64,000 bases of DNA from Actinostola sp. cb2023 (GCA_033675265.1 JAUJYZ010000681.1:248001-312000), one strand, 5' to 3'; shown: positions 39,701 to 54,700, numbered from the stretch's first letter. The notes: generated from the letters alone by a model not told the origin. Numbers and translations are program-made.

Positions 39701-42700
39701 ATATTGGTGGAGAATCCGGGTATTGATAGTGATATTACCATGTCGTTTTTGATGATAATGATAATGAGCGCTATATTAAATAAATATAATGATGATGATG
39801 ATGATGATGATGATGACAGTGTGAAGATCAGCCATTATTATTAAGTATGATAGTAATGAAAATATGATGTTGATGTTTTTGATGGTAATGTAAAGCAATA
39901 CATGAGTTCTTACATTAATTCCGATGGAAGTACGACGTGTTTACGTAGTCTCGTATAAACCTTCACAAAGATATCAGCCAAGGCTCGTGACCTGTTAGAT
40001 TGAATGAAAAGAACTATTGAAACGCATGAAAGCCACCAAACGAGTAATAAAGTAGTATTCCTGTACTTGATTGATTGATTTGAATGCATGCTTGTTTATT
40101 TATTCATATATTTATAATCTAACATAATCGCTTATGTTTGACTTGTACTTATAAATGCTTGCGTCAGGCCCGTTTTCACAGTGTAATAAGGCCTCTTGTA
40201 CCTGCGCTACTGCTTGCGTCAGGCCCGTTTTAACAGTGTAATAAGGCCTCTTGTACCTGCGCTACTGCTTGCGTCAGGCCCGTTTTCACAGTGTAATAAG
40301 GCCTCTTGTACCTGCGCTACTGCTTGCGTCAGGCCCGTTTTAACAGTGTACTAAGGCCTCTTGTACCTGCGCTACTGCTTGCGTCAGGCCCGTTTTCACA
40401 GTGTAATAAGGCCTCTTGTACCTGCGCTACTGCTTGCGTCAGGCCCGTTTTCACAGTGTACTAAGGCCTCTTGTACCTGCGCTACTGCTTGCGTCAGGCC
40501 CGTTTTCACAGTGTAATAAGGCCTCTTGTACCTGCGCTACTGCTTGCGTCAGGCCCGTTTTCACAGTGTAATAAGGCCTCTTGTACCTGCGCTACTGCTT
40601 GCGTCAGACCCGTTTTCACAGTGTAATAAGGCCTCTTGTACCTGCGCTACTGCTTGCGTCAGGCCCGTTTTCACAGTGTACTAAGGCCTCTTGTACCTGC
40701 GCTACTGCTTGCGTCAGGCCCGTTTTCACAGTGTAATAAGGCCTCTTGTACCTGCGCTACTGCTTGCGTCAGGCCCGTTTTAACAGTGTAATAAGGCCTC
40801 CTTGTACCTGCGCTACTGCTTGCGTCAGGCCCGTTTTCACAGTGTAATAAGGCCTCTTGTACCTGCGCTACTGCTTGCGTCAGGCCCGTTTTCACAGTGT
40901 AATAAGGCCTCTTGTACCTGCGCTACTGCTTGCGTCAGGCCCGTTTTCACAGTGTACTAAGGCCTCTTGTACCTGCGCTACTGCTTGCGTCAGGCCCGTT
41001 TTCACAGTGTAATAAGGCCTCTTGTACCTGCGCTACTGCTTGCGTCAGGCCCGTTTTCACAGTGTAATAAGGCCTCTTGTACCTGCGCTACTGCTTGCGT
41101 CAGGCCCGTTTTCACAGTGTAATAAGGCCTCTTGTACCTGCACTTCTGTTTGCGTCACGGCCGTTTTCACAGTGTAATAAGGCCTCTTGTACCTGCGCTA
41201 CTGCTTGCGTCAGGCCCGTTTTTACAGTGTAATAAAGCCTCTTGTACCTGCACTTCTGTTTGCGTCAGGGCCGTTTTTACAGTGTAATAAGGCCTCTTGT
41301 ACCTGCACTTCTGTTTGCGTCAGGGCCGTTTTTACAGTGTAATAAAGCCTCTTGTACCTGCACTTCTGTTTGCGTCAGGGCCGTTTTTACAGTGTAATAA
41401 GGCCTCTTGTACCTGCACTTCTGTTTGCGTCAGGGCCGTTTTTACAGTGTAATAAAGCCTCTTGTATCTGCACTTCTGTTTGCGTCAGGACCGTTTTTTA
41501 CAGTGTAATAAAGCCTCTTGTACCTGCACTTCTGTTTGCGTCAGGGCCGTTTTTACAGTGTAATAAGGCCTCTTGTACCTGCACTTCTGTTTGCGTCAGG
41601 GCCGTTTTTACAGTGTAATAAAGCCTCTTGTACCTGCACTTCTGTTTGCGTCAGGGCCGTTTTTACAGTGTAATAAAGCCTCTTGTACCTGCACTTCTGT
41701 TTGCGTCAGGGCCGTTTTTACAGTGTAATAAGGCCTCTTGTACCTGCACTTCTGTTTGCGTCAGGGCCGTTTTTACAGTGTAATAAGGCCTCTTGTCCTG
41801 CACTTCTGTTTGCGTCAAGGCCGTTTTTACAGTGTAATAAAGCCTCTTGTACCTGCACTTCTGTTTGCGTCAGGGCCGTTTTTACAGTGTAATAAGGCCT
41901 CTTGTACCTGCACTTCTGTTTGCGTCAGGGCCGTTTTTACAGTGTAATAAAGCCTCTTGTACCTGCACTTCTGTTTGCGTCAGGGCCGTTTTTACAGTGT
42001 AATAAGGCCTCTTGTACCTGCACTTCTGTTTGCGTCAGGGCCGTTTTTACAGTGTAATAAGGCCTCTTGTACCTGCACTTCTGTTTGCGTCAGGGCCGTT
42101 TTTACAGTGTAATAAAGCCTCTTGTACCTGCACTTCTGTTTGCGTCAGGGCCGTTTTTACAGTGTAATAAAGCCTCTTGTATCTGCACTTCTGTTTGCGT
42201 CAGGACCGTTTTTACAGTGTAATAAAGCCTCTTGTACCTGCACTTCTGTTTGCATCAGGGCCGTTTTTACAGTGTAATAAGGCCTCTTGTACCTGACTTC
42301 TGTTTGCGTCAGGGCCGTTTTTACAGTGTAATAAGGCCTCTTGTACCTGCGCTACTGCTTGCGTCAGGCCCGTTTTCACAGTGTAATAAGGCCTCTTGTA
42401 CCTGCGCTACTGCTTGCGTCAGGCCCGTTTTAACAGTGTAATAAGGCCTCTTGTACCTGCGCTACTGCTTGCGTCAGGCCCGTTTTCACAGTGTAATAAG
42501 GCCTCTTGTACCTGCGCTACTGCTTGCGTCAGGCCCATTTTCACAGTGTAATAAGGCCTCTTGTACCTGCGCTACTGCTTGCGTCAGGCCCGTTTTCACA
42601 GTGTACTAAGGCCTCTTGTACCTGCGCTACTGCTTGCGTCAGGCCCGTTTTCACAGTGTAATAAGGCCTCTTGTACCTGCGCTACTGCTTGCGTCAGGCC

Positions 42701-45700
42701 CGTTTTCACAGTGTAATAAGGCCTCTTGTGTCTATTATGCTTGCGTCGCTAGTGAAGCTGAAGGAAGCATGTCATAAATTCCTGTTTCCATGAATTTCCC
42801 AATCAATCGTGTTATTTTGATTCTCCCAAACAGTCACCTTCCATAAGCGACTACTAGTGGCATCCATCGCTTACGAAAGCTTTGAAGTATCAGCACAAAG
42901 TACATGACAAGCATGTCCGCAAACCCGCTCTACTTGGACCGGCATTCTTTCCCCCGAAGAGAAAATGTCAGGCAGTTCTATCACTCATATTTATTATTAT
43001 ATGTTTATTTATATCATGTTAACGTACCATTTCTTGTTTCTTTGTGCAGCAAGACAGATACCAAATTTAATCATCAAGTCAATAATACCGCTACAAATAA
43101 CATGCAAATAAATATATAATTTTAAATATAGCTAATCATCCACGACACATGAACGAGCAGATTGCTGGGTTGCAATCAATTAATCCCTGGAGATTTAAAG
43201 CACAAAGACACAGCGGCCATGTTGGTGGTATAAACAAGAGAAGTTAATGAGATTGAAATGCTTTAATTTGTTGTCGGGATCCAACATGGCCACCATGACG
43301 TCACAAGCAATCCAGCAATAGACCTTTTTACCGATACGGCGGCCATTTTGGATTCTATTGGTTTGGCTAAAACATTATGGGATGTTCAGGGTGCAAATGA
43401 CCCAAAAACTGTAGAGAGTGGAGTCGCGTCAATATATTATTTTTCTATGTCACTCTAGCCATAGCGTTGTATGACCTACTATCTACATGTATTGTGTATT
43501 GTTGTACAATTTTGTACAAATTTATTGCTTTAAATTAGGTTTTCGTAGTTTTTCATGGCCAAATGGTTACTAGCTTGCACCCTGGGCATCCCATAATTCA
43601 AGATGGCCGCCGTATCGGTAAAAAGGTCTATTGGTTACAGTTTCTTTACGTTTAATACAAAAATCACTGTTTACCCGTTAGCCATATGATCCTTGACGAA
43701 GGTCAAAACGTCTAACGTTTCTGCTTCGCCTGAAATCACATCTTCGTATTCACTTGCCTGTCCTGCAGTGGGACAAGAACATGTTATGAGAGGAAGTAGC
43801 TGATAGTAGGCGGTACTCTTGCAAGGCAAATGTGTTCTCAAAACAGAGTGTACCACGTGGAAACCACACGGAGAAGAGTGTGCAAAAAGGTAGAAAGAGA
43901 AAATATAAGACCAAGTACTTCCGTTTCGATCATGCGTCTCGTGCGCACCCATAGCGATTGTCTTTCACCCGCCTCTACACCCAATCGATGACGAGGTTCT
44001 CAGCCCATTTATGTCTCATCCGTTTGGCAAAACAACACTGAGTGAGGACTGAGGAGAGGGGGAGTGGGGACGGAAGAGGAGGCAGAAAATATAAATGCTT
44101 CAATTTAGTTCGCTATTATCCCGTACTTTTGGAAGGAGATTGAAGCTGTCGTAAATTCACTACACACGAGCTGCATTAAGCGAAAAAGGCCTCTGGAGGA
44201 CAAAAATGTTCAATTTTCACTTGTTCTTCACCAATACACAACTAAACAATTCTTGCAATTCATTAAAAAAAAAAATTATTCTACTCCTCAAAAATAGATT
44301 ACAAATGAGAAAATATAACAAATAATAACATTTATAATAGAAATAAGAGTATCGCACACTTAGAATAACTAGCGTTTTAATCAGTGAACGAAGTGAGACT
44401 TTGAATGCCAAAAATACAACGGGAATGTAAAACTTTGAAGGTGAATTTGTCGATGTTTTTCTGTCTAATTTCCTCAATTCTTTCTAATAAAGACTGTAGG
44501 GTCATAACTAAATTACAGATGGAGTTAAAAGTTTGAATTTGCGGTGATGTTCAGAGATAATTTGGTCGACGCAGCACGCATGACTTGATAAGGAGGGATT
44601 ATTTAGGAACGTGTTTAACTTACCAAGCCCCGACTTTTCGGGTATTTTTCCATCCAACATTGCCGTTTGGCTAATAAAGAATAGAGACAGTTTATAAACA
44701 TAATGAATATAATATAAAAGTACGTAAACACACGAGTATAAGCAGGAAATCGTCTTCGAAATCATCAGGTTACACACGGGACGATTATCCATTGTCAATG
44801 ATAATAGACCTTTATTGGGTATACAGAGAGAGAGTGGAGAGTTTTAGTTGATGGCGTAAAGAACGTAATGTAACATTCACAAAACTCGACTTTTAATTTC
44901 TTTGGCAGGGTGCGGCTTATCTGTGGGTGCGGCTTATCTATGGATACGGCTTATCTGGGGTGCGGCTTATATGCGGGTATTTACGTTTATAAATGTGAGA
45001 TGTGTGTTGTTCTTCAATATCTTTGTTGATATTTTTCTAAGTCAAACCTTTGAATAGTAGTTTGACTTTCACTTAGACTGTCTTGGCTGCTTTCGTCGTC
45101 GGCTAGGATGCTGGTTCTGAGGACGAAATTGAAATGCGGTAATAAACTCTTGCAAAAAGTAACGCATAGCAGATCGTTTGAATACTGTAGCAATAAAGAG
45201 CCGATCTGTGCGTTTGTTTTGAAGAGCTTGTCCAAGAAACGTAAAACACAGAACATTTTTTGAATACTGTAGCAATACAGAGGTATCTGTGTGTTTCTGT
45301 GAAGAGCTCTTCCAAAAGAGTAACGTACAGAACATTTGTTGAATGCTGTAGCAACACAGAGATATCTGTGCATTTCTTTCTTTTTGAAGAGTATATATAT
45401 CAGTTACAAAACCATGGCAAATTGTAGGAACAATGACTAACTTTAAAGGGAAAGGAAGAAAGGATTGAATCAGGTCTTTGTAGTTCGTCTCTTCTTCTTT
45501 CTTTTTACTTGTGCGAACCTTTAAAAAAGAAGGAAAAAACAAACATGCTGTTGATGTTACATGTATATCAGACAATGAAATCGAAATGGATTGAACGGTA
45601 CATGGCTTCGCGTGAGCGCTATCTTGCTTGCTCGTTGTTAAAGAAAAAGAAAAAGTTGTACCAGAACTGGTTAAAGTAGCGAATGAAAAACACAAGGAAG

Positions 45701-48700
45701 GATTTGAACAAAGATTAGATCGTGAACACTTACTCGAGCCGAGCGTCGTTTTGGTGGAAAATCGCTTTCTAGACCGTTGGTTGGAGGCTTTTTCCGTTTG
45801 GTGGCTTTCTTGGCTTTTTCGTCGTTGTCTGCAGTCAAGATGAAGTAAATCAATACAAATTACGAATCTAAGCTTACTGTATAATTATAATTATAATACT
45901 ATGCAGCGTTAAGGTAGTCGTTTTCGTATGAGTGGGAAACTTACAGTACGGAGTTAAGGTCACGGTACGGAATCGAACACATTGTATTCAACCAATCACA
46001 GCGCGCAAAATCATTTCTCAACCAATCAGAATGCTTGGATACCGCACGATGATGGCGTGATACGGTCACCGCACGGCACGAACCGTACCGTAACTACTTC
46101 CCACTCATACGAAAACGACTCTAATGAAGACAATGGCGATAATTACATTTGCTGGGGTCTCACTAGTGACTGAATCACGATTTTAAAACACACTTCCATT
46201 GATAAGGTCTCTTACTTTTAGTGAGACCCCAGTCATTGCATGCATGGTAGTTTCCGGTTATGAACGTTTACAAAATAGTTGCATCACCATGATAATCATC
46301 ACTAAGATCATCTACACCATCATCATTGTCTATTCATTGATTGTAATGATGATGGTGACACCATCATCATTACAATCAATGAATAGACAAACAAAGACGC
46401 CATGAAACAGCTACGTGATGTATTTCGTTAAAGGCCTTTCGGCCAAACGGTCCACTTCAGGGTAAATGTACAAGTGGCAGCGATGATAACAGATCTAACA
46501 ATAAGCAACCCAGTCCCTAGGGAACTATTAGTGCGAAATACTACAATGGAATCCCTGTGCGTAGTGCATAAATACTACAATGGAATTCCCTGTGCGTAGT
46601 GCACATGGATCCACTCTGTGAAACCCTCTTCCTCAGACTTAGGATGACCAGATTGGAAAAAAGCATAGCTTTATCTGTTACATCCTCATTAAATAAAGTG
46701 CTATTATTATTATTATTATTATTATTATTATCATCATCATCGTCATCATCATCATCATCACCATCACCACCATCACCACAATCACCATCATCACCACCAC
46801 CATCATCATCACCACCATCATCATCATCACCATCACCATCATCGTCGTGTATACGTAGTTGGTAAACATGTACCTGACGATCCTGTACTTTTATAAACAC
46901 CAAAGCCTTCAGTAGAGAAACTAGAACCTGCCAAGTTGTCTGACGCTTTAGAAAGAGATGCCTTGTGGGGCATAGAAATATCTGTAGAGGGAAATGCAAA
47001 ACTTGTCATTCAAAAAAAAAAGAACCTCTGTACTCAGAGGGGGAGCTAGTTCGCCTATAATAATAACATTATTGTCTTTTTCCAAAATGAAAGAGAGAGG
47101 AGAGCTGCAGGAATCTTCGATGCCCAAATGTTATTGTCATTCAATTTTACCAATAATTGTGATCAGTCATCACTGATTTTGAAATTTGAATCTTTGATTC
47201 GTTTTAACATTAAGGTGGCATGCTCCTATTTCTTTGGACGGTGGGTCTCATTTTAAATCGATGTTTTGAGCAGCAAAACGTTAACCGATTTTGGATATTT
47301 TTTATCTTGATATTGAGGTATTCTTAAATTTCATAAAAATCTCAATTTTAGTGCGATAAAGACAACATTTGTTGAGTTACAATCGATTTTGAAACAATCC
47401 ATTTTCAGAGAAAATGCTTATATTTTCCAAAATCCAAGATGGATTTTTTTCAAATTACCTCAAACAAGTGTACAATTGTGAAGGCTTATTGGTGCCAAGG
47501 TTCAAGAAAATCAAAAGATCAAAAGTATTGGACCCAGTAAATAGTACTGCTTCTTCTCGTGCATTTATGTTATCCTGATCCCATGGGGGTAGGGGTCAGT
47601 GCTAACATCCCACCTCTTTAATTTGAATATATTAGAGTGGTTTTCGTATGAGTGGGAAACCTACGGTACTGTGACACTCAAAATGGCTTCCTTTCTGAAC
47701 CAATCACAAAGCGTGCAGATGCATCTCATCCAATCAAACTCGTTCAATATGGCACAGCACGGTACCGTAACTTTCCCACTCATACGAAAACGACTGTATA
47801 TATGTGATTACGATACATAGGTTACATTTTGTACATGTTGTACATGTTACGTACCTGGTGTAACTATGGCTCTGTAGTAGTCATCCAGGTTTACAACACG
47901 TCCTAAGGACTGACAGCTGTCTGGCGAGGTCATGTGATCGTACAATACAACAAAACCTTCTCCAAGGGCTGCCCATCTACAGATTAATAAACGATACAGT
48001 ATAAAGTCTACATACATACATTTTTGTAAGTACAATATACAGTACATGTACATAGTACGATTGTCAAACTCATTACTAATTCACGAGGACAAAACAAGTT
48101 GCGCGGCATTATTTGTATGGTCAGTTTTTAGGCCGCGCAAATTGCAGTCGAGAGATTTTCTTTAAACCCGACAGACAAAATTATGACAATCTATTTAACA
48201 AGAATCTGAAGTTTCATAGAAATCGTACGATTTTTGAGCGAACAGGAGGACAATATTATGAAAAACCACTGTTAGAAAATCGGCCCGTAACGGCAAACGC
48301 GACTGAAAAATAAAATTTTGAATACACTCTTAAAAACCTAGATGTTTGAGTTATTACATGTGTTAAGTAATCATCCATGCAAGAACTAGGCAAGCTTTCA
48401 TTGTTCTACGGCAATAGCTCTGTCCCACATAGAATATTTCTAATTTTAAGGATACAGAAAGAGAGGATGACACATAATAATATTTCAATGTAAAAATATA
48501 GGTAATCAATTATTTCGGGTAATTTATTGGAAATGTTTGATATCTAACCAATCAGAACAGCCCAAGACAATAGCAAAGAATATTGCTTATTTTACAAGGT
48601 TCCCCACATACAATTTGTTTTAAAATTGGCATATGACGCCAATGGATAACAGACAAACTTGACATCTAAACAAATCGGAGTATGTATATCTTATACCTAA

Positions 48701-51700
48701 CATTTTTGCCAATTTTCATGTTTAAGCCAATGGGATCACTAGTTTTAACAATAGAAAATATAAGCATTCCATCGTGCATTGCCGTTCAGCTGCCTAGTTC
48801 TTACGTGGACCATTACTTAAATGCAGAAATATCCGAGTGTTTTTGACGCGATACCAACGAGTTAAAAAAATCACAAAATGCACTCGCAATTATGTTGGAG
48901 TCACCTTAAATAAGCCACTTCGGAGTTTAAGAATAAGGTTCAGTGCGCATGCGATTTTATCCCGAATTTATCATCTTCTTTTGTTAACGTTTGTGTTATT
49001 TTTAAAATAACAAAAGGTGATCAATTCGAGATAAAATTGCATGCACACTGAACCTTATTCTTAAACTCCGAACTGGCTTATTGGCAATTTTCATGATCAC
49101 TAGTTTTAACAATATAAAAATTAAACATTCCATCGTGCATTGCCGGTAAGTTGCCTAGTTCTTATGTGGATCATTACTTAAACCAATGCCATATTCTTTA
49201 CTCTGACAGTAGTACTGACATACTTACGTATATGATGTCAGTGGTTTGATGGGATCCACAGGGTGAGGGACTGCTTTGTTGGCTAGTACTAACATACTTA
49301 CGTATATGATGTCAGTGGTTTGATTGGATCCACAGGGGGAGGGTCTGCTTGGTTGGCTAGTACTAACATACTTACGTATATGATGTCAGTGGTTTGATGG
49401 GATCCACAGGGGGAGGGTCTGCTTGGTTGGCTAATACTACATACTTACGTATATGATATCAGTGGTTTGATGGGATCCACAGGGTGAGGGACTGCTTTGT
49501 TGGCTAGTACTAACATACTTACGTATATGATGTCAGTGGTTTGATTGGATCCACAGGGGGAGGGTCTGCTTGGTTGGCTAATACTACATACTTACGTATA
49601 TGATGTCAGTGGTTTGATGGGATCCACAGGGTGAGGGTCTTCTTTGTTGGCTAGTACTAACATACTTACGTATATGATGTCAGTGGTTTGATTGGATCCA
49701 CAGGGGGAGGGTCTGCTTGGTTGGCTAATACTACATACTTACGTATATGATGTCAGTGGTTTGATGGGATCCACAGGGTGAGGGTCTTCTTCTTTGTTGG
49801 CTAGTACTAACATACTTACGTATATGATGTCAGTGGTTTGATGGGATCCACAGGGGGAGGGTCTGCTTGGTTGGCTAATACTACATATACTTACGTATAT
49901 GATGTCAGTGGTTTGATGGGATCCACAGGGGGAGGGTCTTCTTTGTTGGCTAGTACTAACATACTTACGTATATGATGGCAGTGGTTTGATTGGATCCAC
50001 AGGGGGAGGGTCTGCTTGGTTGGCTAATACTACATATACTTACGTATATGATGTCAGTGGTTTGATGGGATCCACAGGGGGAGGGTCTTCTTTGTTGGCT
50101 AGTACTAACATACTTACGTACATGTATATGATCGATGTCAGTGGTTTGATGGGATCCACAGGGTGAGGGTCTGCTTTGTTGGCTAGTACTGACATACATT
50201 GTACTTACGTATATGATGTCAGTGGTTTGATGGGATCCACAGGGGGAGGGTCTTCTTTGTTGGCTAGTACTAACATACTTACGTACATGTATATGATCGA
50301 TGTCAGTGGTTTGATGGGATCCACAGGGTGAGGGTCTGCTTTGTTGGCTAGTACTAACATACTTACGTATATGATGTCAGTGGTTTGATGGGATCCACAG
50401 GGGGAGGGTCTGCTTGGTTGGCTAATACTACATATACTTACGTATATGATGTCAGTGGTTTGATGGGATCCACAGGGGGAGGGTCTTCTTTGTTGGCTAG
50501 TACTAACATACTTACGTATATGATGTCAGTGGTTTGATTGGATCCACAGGGGGAGGGTCTGCTTGGTTGGCTAATACTACATATACTTACGTATATGATG
50601 TCAGTGGTTTGATGGGATCCACAGGGGGAGGGTCTTCTTTGTTGGCTAGTACTAACATACTTACGTACATGTATATGATCGATGTCAGTGGTTTGATGGG
50701 ATCCACAGGGTGAGGGTCTGCTTTGTTGGCTAGTACTGACATACATTGTACTTACGTATATGATGTCAGTGGTTTGATGGGATCCACAGGGGGAGGGTCT
50801 TCTTTGTTGGCTAGTACTAACATACTTACGTATATGATGTCAGTGGTTTGATGGGATCCACAGGGGGAGGGTCTGCTTGGTTGGCTAATACTACATACTT
50901 ACGTATATGATGTCAGTGGTTTGATGGGATCCACAGGGGGAGGGTCTTCTTTGTTGGCTAGTACTAACATACTTACGTATATGATGTCAGTGGTTTGATG
51001 GGATCCACAGGGGGAGGGTCTTCTTTGTTGGCTAGTACTAACATACTTACGTATATACAGTGGTTTGATGGGATACTACATACATACGTATATGATGTCA
51101 GTGGTTTGATGGGATCCACAGGGGGAGGGTCTTCTTTGTTGGCTAGTACTAACATACTTACGTATATGATGTCAGTGGTTTGATGGGATCCACAGGGGGA
51201 GGGTCTTCTTTGTTGGCTAGTACTAACATACTTACGTATATGATGTCAGTGGTTTGATGGGATCCACAGGGGGAGGGTCTTCTTTGTTGGCTAGTACTAA
51301 CATACTTACGTATATGATGTCAGTGGTTTGATGGGATCCACAGGGGGAGGGTCAACTTTGTTGGCTTCAATCAACTTTAACCTCTCTTCTCTGAGATGAA
51401 GAGCTTCCTTTACATACTAAAGAAATGATGAAAACAAATTCAATTGTTTTACATTGTACCAGACATCAGAACAGTCCCTGCTTATTGGCAAAACTCTTCT
51501 GTGAAGAACTCATGAGGGTCAGAGGCTGATAAGGAATAATGGTGTGTTTATTATTCCCCCAGGGTGCACTCCCATTACGAATGTGATAGGGATGCCTGTC
51601 GAAAATTTTGAAAATGACCCCTAAAAGGTACCTGAGTCTCTTCCAAGTGGGCGTGGCATGAAATAATTTTACCCCTAAGAAGTACCAACAATACTGAGTC

Positions 51701-54700
51701 TATTAATTGCTTTGAATCTTGTGGTTAATTTGCAACGTCTCAGAAACACCGCAAACGAAATGTTAGGGGATCGAAATATAATTAAAATACATACATGCAA
51801 CTGTCATTATTGTATTTGCAGACTAAAGCCTCCTTAACCCCCCCCCCCCCCCCCCCCCTCCCCCAACCAGGAAACCCCCCCCCCCCCTCCCCCAACCAGG
51901 ATTATTCCATTATTCTGAAATACTACAAATTAAATTACATAATTCCAGGGAAATGTCACTGTCAATAGGTATTTCAAAGCCTGAATAGTTGCTATTCCAT
52001 TACCTCTGATGCTTTAGCTGTGTCTTCTTCTTCGAGATATGACACAAATAGGCTTCTGCACAAACACAATGACATATAATTTATACATCTATTCCAAAAA
52101 TCGTTGTCCGGGCCGAAAGCAACAAGCAAGAAGCTGACGATCGCAAAGGACTTTGGGAATCTCCTAATTAATTAATTTATCTGTGGTACTTGAGTAGTTA
52201 TCCCTACGAGCGTTGAATAGCAATCATTTGGTACTGTTCTGCCATTTGAAAATGCATGTTGTCAAAATGTCTACGGATGAATAAATGAATAAGGATAAAG
52301 TCCCAATGCCCTTTGCGGTCGTCAGCTTCTTGCTTGTTGCTTTCGGCAATTTTTTGGAATAGGTGTATATACATGTACAAATGTACATGAAACAACAAAT
52401 TTATATGAATAACAGAGGTAACATTCTAAAACCTAATGTCAATCAATTTACATCCTGTATTACCTTTGCCATTATCAGGTCTGTGGCGAATGTTGGAAGA
52501 CTTGGTTCGAGTGTTTTGATTGACTGAATTATTACAAGTTAAATTTCTAGGTGTTTGCCAGCTCGATGAAAGACTAGTGGAAATATATCACTTGAATGGA
52601 TTCAACATTCTTTCTCCAGCATATTGGATCGGCTATACAGTTTCTAAATATTGTCAAAATTTAAGAACTGCTATCTCAATGCAATGTAATTGCCACAGAC
52701 CGAAATTTATTTTTTATTGATGAACGGATTGTACTTACAAGGAGTATAAATTCAACTTGGTACTATATTAATATACAGCAATGTTGTTCTTACTAGTGCA
52801 CAACAAATTATGGCTTCAAAGGAGAATATATCTGATCTGGCAGTCAATAATCAATAACTACATTTACATGTAAATGCTGTTACCTCAAATGCTTGTAGTC
52901 TCTCTTTAAATAAGGTTCTTCTTTGAACATCTTGTCCCTCAAAGCAAGACCTTCAACAAGTGATAAAGTTATTTTCAGTGACGTAGTCGTCTCTCGACCA
53001 ATAAAAATCCCAGAGAAAATGTGAATGTGAAATGTGAATGATAATGCTCTAAAGTTGACATTCAGAATAGCAAATTTTAACCATCTTGTATATTAACAAT
53101 GTATACATGTACCTTTGAGATAGTCCTCATCTCGTTCCAAAGCATCAGAAATCATGACCAGACAAGCTGAGAAAACAAGCATCAAAGTGGACATTCAGAT
53201 AGGCCATTGACTGGACTGACCTGGCACTCAGTACCAAGGGCTCGACACAGGCAGCCCAACAACGTCTTAATGTATTTTTAGTAGGTAAATTAGCTTGTAC
53301 AACATATATGTGGTGTACTTTTTCCCTTTTGGATGATTTTAACGTCGATACGACAGGTATTTGAGGTATTTTTATAATTTTTCGATCCTACAAACAAACG
53401 TCAAAATCGGTGCCCAAAAAGTCACTCAAATAAAACCCAAAATATCAAGAAAACCACTCAAAAAGCTTCAAAAACTACATGTATCAATCTTTTATTTTCG
53501 AATACGTTTTTAGAAGTTTACACATGAAAAAAATCTCAAACGGACTCCGTCATTTTGTTTCGGTTTCTTCAACATTGAAGTCGATGTAGAAAATTTATCG
53601 AAGAATTATAAAATAAATAAGGGTATATCGGCTGATACCTTATTCGTACTTAATTTCGTGAGGCTTTAAGTTTGCGATTTTCGCTATTAAAAAAAAATAG
53701 CGAAATTAAAGCCTCGTGAAAAAAAAGGCTCGCAGACTAAAAACACGAAATATAATACCCAGAGAAAAAAATACATATCGAAACCATTTAATCAACATGA
53801 ACAATAACCGTTATTTATTACGTAATTGGAACTTTTATGTTGTTGACACCGCTTTCGCAAAATTTAATGCTCTTTTTTCATTTTCTCTTATCGAAATCGC
53901 AAAAATAAAGCCTCGCGAAATGCTGTCTTAACAAAATCGCGAAATTAAGTATGCGCGAAATTAAGTACGAATAAGGTATATCGGCTGATAATGTCCTTGG
54001 CTTAGAGATGGTCCTCAAAATATTCATTTTTCGGGCCATCTCTCAGCCACGGACATTATCAGCTGATATACCAGCCCAGGGCTCGACACTAGCAGTAGTC
54101 TGCTAGTCTCAGACTAGTGAAAGTTTGCTGTGGACTAGTGAAAATCTTATCAATTAGACCTAGGGACTAGTAATTATCCACAGTCATTAGCCCAAGGACT
54201 AGTACCTCAAAAAGTTAGTGTCGAGCCCTGCAGCCGCCAGAAGGGGTTTATTTACTAAATATACCATGAGTAGAGAACATTGGAGATTTTCTACAATGGC
54301 AAACCGATACGTTTTGCCACTCGGGTAGTGCCTCATTGGCTATCAGCTCATGTACGACTCGATTTTGTGGAATAATATTGTTAAATATCCCACAGGCTCT
54401 AGCACAGGAAGCCCATAAAAAGACACATGCATTTTTATATTTTTAACATTAGCCTTGACATACACATGTACAAATTGTTAGGCTCTGGATTACCACACCC
54501 CATTATTAAGGGTAAACAGTACTAGTCAATACAAATTGGGGCAGGCCTGCAGCTCTTAGAAGATCTATGGCAATTGGGTCAATACTATTAGAGTAAAACA
54601 ATAGAAACAAAACAATAGAATGAGTAGACAATAGTAGATAATGAATTCTATTGTTTGTATTATCCAATCACAACAGCTCTTCTGAGCAGCTGCGTGTCAC

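Noticed and set aside
40671..42441. Open frames of 69-88 codons in the 55-bp array
   Set aside because: Repeat artefacts; the frame shifts because 55 is not a multiple of three.
43671..43952. 93-codon minus-strand frame as a separate gene
   Set aside because: Only its last 29 residues (exon 16) are conserved; the upstream part is intron 15.
46541..46999. 152-codon Asp/Asn-rich minus-strand frame
   Set aside because: It runs through a trinucleotide microsatellite; no CABIN1 match and no homology.
49891..51183. Gln/Ser/Pro-rich frames with [13 protein letters not shown] repeats
   Set aside because: Out-of-frame reading of the 74-bp array; the true exon 10 frame reads [15 protein letters not shown].
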